A DNA stretch of 64,000 bases from Pseudomonadota bacterium (lineage in GTDB: Bacteria; Pseudomonadota; Gammaproteobacteria; Burkholderiales; Burkholderiaceae_C), in contig CAUJIM010000098.1 in the NCBI GenBank assembly GCA_963205335.1, positions 19,521-83,520 of the forward strand. Direction: 5' to 3'. Each line of letters opens with the position of its first letter. Positions within the stretch are counted from its first letter, which is position 1. Of the stretch, positions 58,269-64,000 are shown piece by piece. The translations under genes and the position numbers were made by a program. The notes beneath the pieces were generated by a model. The model worked only from the letters and a program-made list of their open reading frames with translations, searched no databases and was not told where the DNA came from.

Positions 58269-59489
58269 ATGACAGCGATGCAGGACGGCGAGCGGCAGAC
58301 ACCCATGCCTCTGGATGGCGTGCGCGTGGTGGAGATGGGCCAGTTGATTGCCGGGCCGTTCTGCGGCAAGACGCTGGGGGACTTCGGCGCCGAGGTGATC
58401 AAGATCGAGGCCACGGGCGCGGGCGACCCGCTGCGCAACTGGCGCCTGCTCAAGGAGGGCACCTCGGTCTGGTGGCAGGTGCAGTCGCGCAACAAGAAGT
58501 CGGTGGCGCTCGACCTGCGCCAGGAGGAGGCGCAAACGATAGCCCGCAGGCTGATCGCCGAGGCCGACGTGCTGGTCGAGAATTTCCGCCCCGGCACGCT
58601 GGAGGGCTGGGGCATGGCGCCCGGGCAACTGCACGCGCTCAACCCCGGCCTCGTCATCCTGCGCATTTCCGGCTATGGCCAGAGCGGGCCGTACCGCGAT
58701 CTGCCGGGCTTCGGCCTGATCGGCGAGGCCATGGGCGGCCTGCGGCACCTGAGCGCCGAGCCCGGCCGCGTGCCGGTGCGCGTCGGCGTCTCGATCGGCG
58801 ACACGCTGGCCGCGCTGCACGGCACCATCGGCGTGCTGATGGCGCTCTACCACCGCAAGGCGCACGGCGGACCGGGGCAGGTGATCGACGTGGCGCTCTA
58901 CGAGGCAGTGTTCAACTGCATGGAGAGCCTGGTCCCGGAGTACGACGCCTTCGGCGTGGTGCGCCAGCCCGGCGGCAGCGCGCTGCCGGGCATCGCGCCG
59001 AGCAATGCCTATCCGTGCAGCGACGGCTGGGTGCTGGTGGCGGGCAATGGCGACAGCATCTTCAAGCGCCTGATGGCCGCCATCGGGCGGCAGGATCTGG
59101 CCGACGCGCCCGACCTGGCGCACAACGCCGGGCGGGTGGCGCGCGTGGCCGAGATCGACGGCGCGATCGCCGACTGGACGCGCCCGCGCAGCGTGGACGC
59201 GGTGGTGCGCGCCATGACGCAGGCGCGCGTGCCCGCGGGCAAGGTCTACACCGCCAGGGACATCGCCGAAGACCCGCACTACCGGGCGCGCGACATGCTG
59301 CTCACGCAGCGCACGCGCGACGGCTACAGCGTCACGGTGCCGGGCGTCGTGCCCAAGCTCTCGGCCACGCCGGGGCGCCTGCGCTCGAGCGCGCCGCACC
59401 TGGGCGAGGACACCGACGCGGTGCTTGCCGCGATGGGCCTGACCCGCGAGCAGATCGACGGCTTGCGTGCCCGGGGTATTGTCCAGTAG
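58269..59489 (+). CDS. CaiB/BaiF family (type III) CoA-transferase
   Basis: The 406-residue protein contains the type III motifs MGQLIAGPFCGKTLGDFGAEVIKIE (near 24-48), VENFRPGTLEGWGM, ISGYGQSGPYRDLPGFGLIGEAMGGL and the catalytic Asp in VGVSIGDTLAALHGTIG. These enzymes transfer CoA between carboxylic acids through an aspartyl-CoA intermediate. Likely acceptors include carnitine, oxalate, 2-methylsuccinate and phenylacetate-type acids; nothing nearby picks one. The ATG at 58269 has GGAG upstream; the ATG at 58305 (MPLDGVRVVEMG) is the core start. It is divergent from earP. Confidence 0.88.
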   Translation: MTAMQDGERQTPMPLDGVRVVEMGQLIAGPFCGKTLGDFGAEVIKIEATGAGDPLRNWRLLKEGTSVWWQVQSRNKKSVALDLRQEEAQTIARRLIAEADVLVENFRPGTLEGWGMAPGQLHALNPGLVILRISGYGQSGPYRDLPGFGLIGEAMGGLRHLSAEPGRVPVRVGVSIGDTLAALHGTIGVLMALYHRKAHGGPGQVIDVALYEAVFNCMESLVPEYDAFGVVRQPGGSALPGIAPSNAYPCSDGWVLVAGNGDSIFKRLMAAIGRQDLADAPDLAHNAGRVARVAEIDGAIADWTRPRSVDAVVRAMTQARVPAGKVYTARDIAEDPHYRARDMLLTQRTRDGYSVTVPGVVPKLSATPGRLRSSAPHLGEDTDAVLAAMGLTREQIDGLRARGIVQ

Positions 59490-59517
59490 CGTGCCGCCGG
59501 CGGTGCGGGCCGGCCAG

Positions 59518-59550
59518 AAAAAAACCGCGCTGCCTTTGGGGCCGCGCGGT
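59518..59550 (-). terminator. terminator for the fbp/tRNA-Thr transcript
   Basis: On minus, ACCGCGC...GCGCGGT with the run TTTTTTT immediately after. It is 14 bases after the tRNA-Thr 3' end. On plus the same stem follows the CoA-transferase but lacks a T-run. Confidence 0.75.
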
Positions 59551-59563
59551 CTTGGCTGGTTTC

Positions 59564-59639
59564 TGGTGCCGGAGAGAGGAATCGAACCCCCGACCTTCTC
59601 ATTACGAATGAGCTGCTCTACCGACTGAGCTACTCCGGC
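59564..59639 (-). tRNA. tRNA-Thr (anticodon CGT)
   Basis: The 76-base cloverleaf includes an encoded CCA. The acceptor is GCCGGAG/CTCCGGC, the D arm is AGCTCAGTCGGTAGAGC, the anticodon arm is CTCAT-TCGTA-ATGAG region with anticodon CGT, and the T arm contains GGTTCGATTCC. It lies 10 bases after the fbp stop on the same strand. Confidence 0.96.
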
Positions 59640-59649
59640 GAACCCGTAA

Positions 59650-60660
59650 TTATAGGGGGCTGTGGTAGCCGGTGACGCGTTCGACCTCGTTTTTCGAGCC
59701 CAGGATTACGCTCACGCGCTCGTGCAGCCGGGTGGGCTGGATGTCGAGGATGCGCTGCTTGCCGTTGGTGGCGGCGCCGCCGGCCTGCTCGACGATCCAG
59801 CCCATGGGGTTGGCCTCGTACATCAGGCGCAGCTTGCCGGGCTTGTTCGGCTCGCGCTTGTCCCAGGGGTACATGACGATGCCGCCGCGGCTCAGGATGC
59901 GGTGCACGTCGGCCACCATGCTGGCGATCCAGCGCATGTTGAAGTCCTTGCCGCGCGGGCCCTCGGCCCCGGCCAGGCACTCGTCCACGTAGCGCCTGAC
60001 GGGTGCGTCCCAGTGGCGCATGTTGCTCATGTTGATGGCGAATTCCCTGGTGTCCTCGGGGATGCGCACGTTCTCGCGCGTGAGGATGAAGGAGCCCTGC
60101 TCGCGGTCGAGCGTGAACATGGCCACGCCGCCGCCGACGGTGAGCACCAGCGTGGTCTGCGGACCGTAGACGCAGTAGCCCGCGGCCACCTGGCGGTTGC
60201 CCGGCTGCAGGAAGTCGTCGTCGTGCACGCCGGGGTGGCCCTCGGGCTTCTTCAGCACGCTGAAGATGGTGCCGATGCTGACGTTGACGTCGATGTTGGA
60301 GGAGCCGTCGAGCGGGTCGAACATCAGCAGGTATTCGCCCTGGGGGTAGCGGTTGGGCACGACGTAGATGCCTTCCATCTCCTCGCTGGCCATGGCCGCG
60401 AGGTGCCCGCCCCATTCGTTGGCCTCGATCAGGGTCTCGTTGGCGATGATGTCGAGCTTCTTCTGCACCTCGCCCTGCACGTTTTCGGTGCCCGCCGTGC
60501 CCATCACGTCGCCCAGCTCGCCCTTGTTGACGGCGAAGCTGATGCGCTTGCAGGCGCGCGCCACCACCTCGAGCAGCAGGCGCAGCTGCGGCGGGATGCG
60601 GTTGTTGATGCGCTGCTGCTCGACCAGGTAGCGCGTGAAGCTGATGCGGTGGTCCACCAT
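59650..60660 (-). CDS. fbp: fructose-1,6-bisphosphatase class 1
   Basis: FBP makes fructose 6-phosphate in gluconeogenesis. The 336-residue protein has the metal motifs [10 protein letters not shown] and [24 protein letters not shown], the substrate loop [15 protein letters not shown] and [37 protein letters not shown]. Start ATG 60660; pepN ends 15 bases upstream, so pepN-fbp-tRNA-Thr may share a transcript. The C-terminal [16 protein letters not shown] is typical. Confidence 0.96.
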   Translation of the reverse strand: MVDHRISFTRYLVEQQRINNRIPPQLRLLLEVVARACKRISFAVNKGELGDVMGTAGTENVQGEVQKKLDIIANETLIEANEWGGHLAAMASEEMEGIYVVPNRYPQGEYLLMFDPLDGSSNIDVNVSIGTIFSVLKKPEGHPGVHDDDFLQPGNRQVAAGYCVYGPQTTLVLTVGGGVAMFTLDREQGSFILTRENVRIPEDTREFAINMSNMRHWDAPVRRYVDECLAGAEGPRGKDFNMRWIASMVADVHRILSRGGIVMYPWDKREPNKPGKLRLMYEANPMGWIVEQAGGAATNGKQRILDIQPTRLHERVSVILGSKNEVERVTGYHSPL

Positions 60661-60675
60661 GGTGCGGCTCCTTTC

Positions 60676-63381
60676 TCAGTCTGCCAGCGCGTGCGTGACC
60701 AGTTCGCGCACGTCGTTCGATAGCTTGGGCGCCGCGGCGACGCGCTCGATGGCCGCGCGGGCGCTGCCGCGGTAGGGCTCGGCCAGCTTCTTCCAGCGGT
60801 CGAGCGCGCGCACCAGGCTCGCGGCCACCTGCGGGTTGAAGGCGTCAAGCGCCAGCACCTGGTCGGCCCAGAAGGCGTAGCCCGCGCCGTCCGCGCGATG
60901 GAAGCCCCCGGGGTTGGCGCTGCAGTAGCTGAAGACCAGGCTGCGCGCGCGGTTGGGGTTTTTGAGCGAGAAGTCGGGATGTTTGAGCAGCTCCTGCACC
61001 TTGCCCAGCACGTTGCCGCCGCGGTCGGGCGCGCCGGCCTGCAGCGCGAACCATTTGTCGAGCACCAGCGCATCGTCCTTGAAGCGCTCGTGGAAGCGCG
61101 CGAGCGCCGGCGCGGCGAGTTCATGGCCGCTCACGACCAGGGCGCCTAGCGCGTTCAGGCGGTCGGTCATGTTGCCCGCATCCTTGAAGCGCTGGTAGGC
61201 CTTGCCGGGCCAGACGGCGTCGCCGCCGTGCGCCGCCGCCAGGCACAGCATGGACAGGGCCAGGCCGGCGAGCGCGCGGCGCCCGCTGCTCGCGGCGTCG
61301 GGCCGGTAGGCGCCGGTGTCATGGTGGTCTTCCCAGGCCCGCAGCCAGTCCTCGCGCAGCGCGGTGGCGAGCTGCAGGCGCAGTGCCTCGCGCACGGCGT
61401 GCACCTTTTGCGGATCGACCACGTCGAGCTGCTCGGCGATGTAGGCCTCGGAGGGCAGGGTGAGCACGAGTTCCTTGAACGCCGCGTCCAGCCCGGGGTG
61501 GCGCAGCACGTCGCGCAGCGCGGTGACGACGGTCTCCGGCATCGAGGCATTCTGGCCTGCAGCGCTTTCCTGGCCTGCGCCACCAACTATGGATTGAATA
61601 GCAAAGCGCAGCATCAGGCGCTGGCCCGCCTCCCAGCGGTTGAACGGGTCGCCGTCGTGCGCCAGCAGGGTGAGCAGCTCGGCGTCGGTGTAGTCGTACT
61701 CGAGGATGACCGGCGCGCTGAAGCCGCGCAGGATGGACGGCACCGGCTGGCCGTCCACGCCCTCGAAGGTGAAGACCTGGCTGGTCTCGGTCAGCACCAG
61801 CGTGCGCTCGGTGCCGCCGGGGGCTGCCTCGCCCGCCAGTTGCAGCGGCAGGGCGCTGCCGTCGGCGCCGACCAGGCCGAGCGCCACCGGGATCACGAAG
61901 GGCAGCTTGCCCGGCTGGCCCGGCGTGGGCGGGCAGCTCTGGCTCAGGGTCAGGGTGTAGCGGCGGCCTTCGGTGTCGTAGTGGCCGGCGGCGTGCACGC
62001 GCGGCGTGCCGGCCTGGCTGTACCAGCGCTTGAACTGCTCCAGGTGCCGGGCCAGGGGGCTGTCGGGGTTGGCGTCGGCGATGGCCTGGGCGAAGTCGTC
62101 GCAGGTGACGGCGTGGCCGTCGTGGCGCTCGAAGTACAGCCGCATGCCGCTGGCGAAGCCGTCCCGCCCGACGAGGTTGTGCTGCATGCGCACCACCTCG
62201 GCGCCTTTTTCGTAGACCGTGACGGTGTAGAAGTTGTTGATCTCGACGTAGCTGTCGGGGCGCACCGGGTGCGCCATGGGGCCGGCGTCCTCGGGGAACT
62301 GGGCGGTGCGCAGCACGCGGATGTCCTCGATGCGGCGCACGGCGCGGGCCGACGCGCCGCCCGCCATGTCCATCGAGAATTCCTGGTCGCGGAACACCGT
62401 CAGGCCCTCCTTGAGCGAGAGCTGGAACCAGTCGCGGCAGGTGACGCGGTCGCCCGTCCAGTTGTGGAAGTACTCGTGGCCGACCACGCCCTCGATGCCG
62501 GCGTAGTCCAGGTCGGTCGCGGTGGACTGGCTCGCCAGCACGTACTTGGTGTTGAAGATGTTCAGGCCCTTGTTCTCCATCGCGCCCATGTTGAAGTCGC
62601 TGGTGGCGACGATCATGAAGCGGTCCAGGTCGAGCGACAGGCCGAAGCGCGTCTCGTCCCAGGCGATCGCCGCCATCAGCGAGTTCATGGCGTGCTCGGT
62701 CTTGCCCAGGTCGCCCGGGCGCACCCAGACCTGCAGCAGGTGCTGCCTGCCGGCGCGGCTGGTGATCTGCTGCTCGCGCGCCACCAGCTTGCCGGCCACC
62801 AGCGCGAACAGGTAGCAGGGCTTCTTGTGCGGATCGACCCAGCGGGCGTAGTGGCGCCCGCCCTCCAGGTCACCCGATTCGACCAGGTTGCCGTTGGACA
62901 GCAGCACCGGGCAGGCGGCCTTGTCGGCGCGCAGCGTCACGGTGAAGCTCGCCATCACGTCGGGGCGGTCGAGGAAATAGGTGATGCGGCGAAAGCCCTG
63001 CGCCTCGCACTGCGTGAAGAAGGTGTCGTTGCTGACGTACAGGCCCGAGAGCTGCGTGTTCCTGACCGGCTGGCAGGTGGTGAAGATCTCCAGCTCGAAG
63101 GGGTCGTTGCCTTCGGGCAGGTTCTCCAGCACCAGTTCGTCGCCCTCGATCTTGAAGCTGGTGCCCGCGCCGTTGACCAGCACGCGCGAGAGGTTGAGCT
63201 CCTCGCCGTTGAGGCGCAGCGCCTGCGGGGCCGCGTCGGGGTTGCGGCGCAGGCGCATCTTGTTGAGCACCCGGGTCTTGGCCGGGTCCAGGTCGAAGCC
63301 GAGGTCCACCGTCTCGATCCAGAACGCGGGGGGCGCGTACTGCAGGCGATGGACCGCGGCTGCGTTGCCTTCTCTCATCAT
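60676..63381 (-). CDS. pepN: aminopeptidase N, gluzincin M1 family, with a repeat-derived segment
   Basis: PepN is a cytosolic zinc aminopeptidase with wide specificity. The 901-residue protein has the GAMENKGLNIF exopeptidase motif and zinc site VVGHEYFHNWTGDRVT, followed by the Glu of LKEGLTVFRDQEF. The C-terminal DUF3458 and ARM domains follow. Length fits the family (about 870-900). Between residues near 590 and 610 the sequence SIVGGAGQESAAGQNASMPE is encoded by repeat copy R8 and appears as an extra Gly/Ala/Ser-rich loop compared with E. coli PepN, where a short linker is present. Two adjacent ATG codons mark the start. Confidence 0.95.
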   Translation of the reverse strand: MMREGNAAAVHRLQYAPPAFWIETVDLGFDLDPAKTRVLNKMRLRRNPDAAPQALRLNGEELNLSRVLVNGAGTSFKIEGDELVLENLPEGNDPFELEIFTTCQPVRNTQLSGLYVSNDTFFTQCEAQGFRRITYFLDRPDVMASFTVTLRADKAACPVLLSNGNLVESGDLEGGRHYARWVDPHKKPCYLFALVAGKLVAREQQITSRAGRQHLLQVWVRPGDLGKTEHAMNSLMAAIAWDETRFGLSLDLDRFMIVATSDFNMGAMENKGLNIFNTKYVLASQSTATDLDYAGIEGVVGHEYFHNWTGDRVTCRDWFQLSLKEGLTVFRDQEFSMDMAGGASARAVRRIEDIRVLRTAQFPEDAGPMAHPVRPDSYVEINNFYTVTVYEKGAEVVRMQHNLVGRDGFASGMRLYFERHDGHAVTCDDFAQAIADANPDSPLARHLEQFKRWYSQAGTPRVHAAGHYDTEGRRYTLTLSQSCPPTPGQPGKLPFVIPVALGLVGADGSALPLQLAGEAAPGGTERTLVLTETSQVFTFEGVDGQPVPSILRGFSAPVILEYDYTDAELLTLLAHDGDPFNRWEAGQRLMLRFAIQSIVGGAGQESAAGQNASMPETVVTALRDVLRHPGLDAAFKELVLTLPSEAYIAEQLDVVDPQKVHAVREALRLQLATALREDWLRAWEDHHDTGAYRPDAASSGRRALAGLALSMLCLAAAHGGDAVWPGKAYQRFKDAGNMTDRLNALGALVVSGHELAAPALARFHERFKDDALVLDKWFALQAGAPDRGGNVLGKVQELLKHPDFSLKNPNRARSLVFSYCSANPGGFHRADGAGYAFWADQVLALDAFNPQVAASLVRALDRWKKLAEPYRGSARAAIERVAAAPKLSNDVRELVTHALAD
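61549..61604 (+). repeat. dispersed palindromic repeat, copy R8, inside pepN
   Basis: It runs from TTCTGGCCTGCAGCGCTTTC, through CTGGCCTGCGCCACC, to AACTATGGATTGAATAGC. The 3' flank CTATGGATTGA also follows the repeat at 22855 (R4), which supports common origin. The pepN frame is open on the opposite strand throughout. Confidence 0.5.
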
Positions 63382-63396
63382 GGGGTCGTCCTTTCC

Positions 63397-64000
63397 TTAA
63401 ACACCTTGCTTGAGCGAGGCTTCGATGAACACGTCGAGGTCGCCGTCCAGCACCTTCTGCGTGGCCGAGACCTCGACGTTGGTGCGCAAATCCTTGATGC
63501 GGCTGTTGTCCAGCACGTACGAGCGTATCTGATGGCCCCAGCCGACGTCGCTCTTGGTGTCTTCCAGCGCCTGCTGCTCGGCCATGCGCTTGCTCATCTC
63601 GAGCTCGTAGAGCTTGGAGCGCAGGCGCTGCCAGGCGACGTCGCGGTTGGAGTGCTGGCTGCGCCCATCCTGGCAGATCACGACGGTGTTGGTCGGGATG
63701 TGCGTCAGGCGCACGGCCGAGTCGGTCTTGTTGATGTGCTGCCCGCCCGCGCCGGAGGCGCGGAAGGTGTCCACCCGCACGTCCGCCGGGTTGATGTCGA
63801 TCTGGATCGAGTCGTCGATCTCGGGATAGACGAAGAGGCTGGCGAAGCTGGTGTGGCGCCCGCCCGAGCTGTCGAACGGGCTCTTGCGCACCAGGCGGTG
63901 CACGCCGGTCTCGGTGCGCAGCAGGCCGTAGGCGTATTCGCCCTCGATGTGGATGGTGGCACCCTTGATGCCGGCCACGTCGCCCGGCGTTTCCTCGTCC
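63397..64000 (-). CDS. prfB: peptide chain release factor 2, C-terminal part
   Basis: RF2 reads UGA and UAA stop codons. The window holds the last 200 or so codons; the N-terminus, with its usual programmed frameshift site, lies beyond the right edge. The GGQ motif is in [24 protein letters not shown], preceded by the STOP-domain-following [12 protein letters not shown], and the C-terminal helix is typical ([32 protein letters not shown]). RF2 is preferred to RF1 by [11 protein letters not shown] and the [13 protein letters not shown] segment. Transcribed in the same direction as pepN, with a 15-base gap. Confidence 0.93.
   Translation of the reverse strand, partial: DEETPGDVAGIKGATIHIEGEYAYGLLRTETGVHRLVRKSPFDSSGGRHTSFASLFVYPEIDDSIQIDINPADVRVDTFRASGAGGQHINKTDSAVRLTHIPTNTVVICQDGRSQHSNRDVAWQRLRSKLYELEMSKRMAEQQALEDTKSDVGWGHQIRSYVLDNSRIKDLRTNVEVSATQKVLDGDLDVFIEASLKQGV

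Noticed and set aside
57978-59611. Alternative ORFs overlapping the CoA-transferase
   Set aside because: Low-complexity Arg/Gly/Ala translations in other frames; the CoA-transferase frame carries all motifs.

Overview
The window is high-GC, densely coded DNA that reads as a betaproteobacterial chromosome, most likely family Comamonadaceae (Acidovorax/Alicycliphilus-like). The reasons are the gene families present (phasin plus PhaR, 3-hydroxybutyrate dehydrogenase, EarP-type EF-P with Arg32, monofunctional RelA, OmpR/EnvZ, RimO) and a short dispersed palindromic repeat (core like AGCGCTTnnn...AAGCGCT, ending GCAGCTAT) of a type I associate with this family. The family placement is inference. 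No stretch longer than 300 bases lacks a gene. The longest gaps (about 150-260 bases) hold promoters, operators, terminators or repeat copies, each listed.

Region 1 (1-12.1 kb): the 5' end of ilvD (minus), a hotdog thioesterase, lgt and an enoyl-CoA hydratase. Then comes an accessory catabolic cluster, all on plus: a LysR regulator, an alpha/beta hydrolase, a YciI protein, a NicX-like dihydroxypyridine dioxygenase with its metal ligands intact, a class A flavin monooxygenase, a periplasmic ABC-type binding protein, malonyl-CoA decarboxylase and malonyl-CoA synthetase. It looks like a pyridine-ring (or related N-heterocycle) pathway that delivers malonate instead of maleate. This is the best candidate for an undescribed system.

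Region 2 (12.1-24.5 kb): a universal stress protein, dsbB, leuA with a Leu-codon leader peptide and attenuator, a D,D-endopeptidase, an SDR, an iron-binding ABC protein behind a Fur-like box, a phasin with a clear promoter flanked by PhaR-like operators, a thioesterase, pncB, an NhaD-type antiporter, a D-2-hydroxyacid dehydrogenase and rmuC.

Region 3 (24.5-36 kb, mostly minus): flavocytochrome c sulfide dehydrogenase (fccA-fccB), a LOG protein, crcB, a glycosyltransferase with a phosphotransferase, serB, add, a toxin-antitoxin pair whose toxin carries a one-base frameshift, and mfd with a terminator-like hairpin in its leader.

Region 4 (36-49 kb): an orphan molybdenum-hydroxylase large subunit coupled to ispD-ispF, a lipoprotein ecotin, a LemA-TPM-TPM operon whose first TPM signal peptide appears to be built from the repeat, an ADP-ribosylglycohydrolase, an intact RelE/Phd-type pair with its operator between -35 and -10, an L,D-transpeptidase, ovoA (ovothiol) and rimO.

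Region 5 (49-64 kb): phaR, tRNA-Val(GAC), relA with a coupled hydrolase, hbdH, ompR-envZ, efp-earP, a type III CoA-transferase, tRNA-Thr(CGT), fbp, pepN and the 3' part of prfB. PHA control recurs across the window: phaR, the phasin and possibly hbdH share a TTGCAGTGCAGCA-like site. Coordinates of short sites were counted by hand and may be off by one or two bases.
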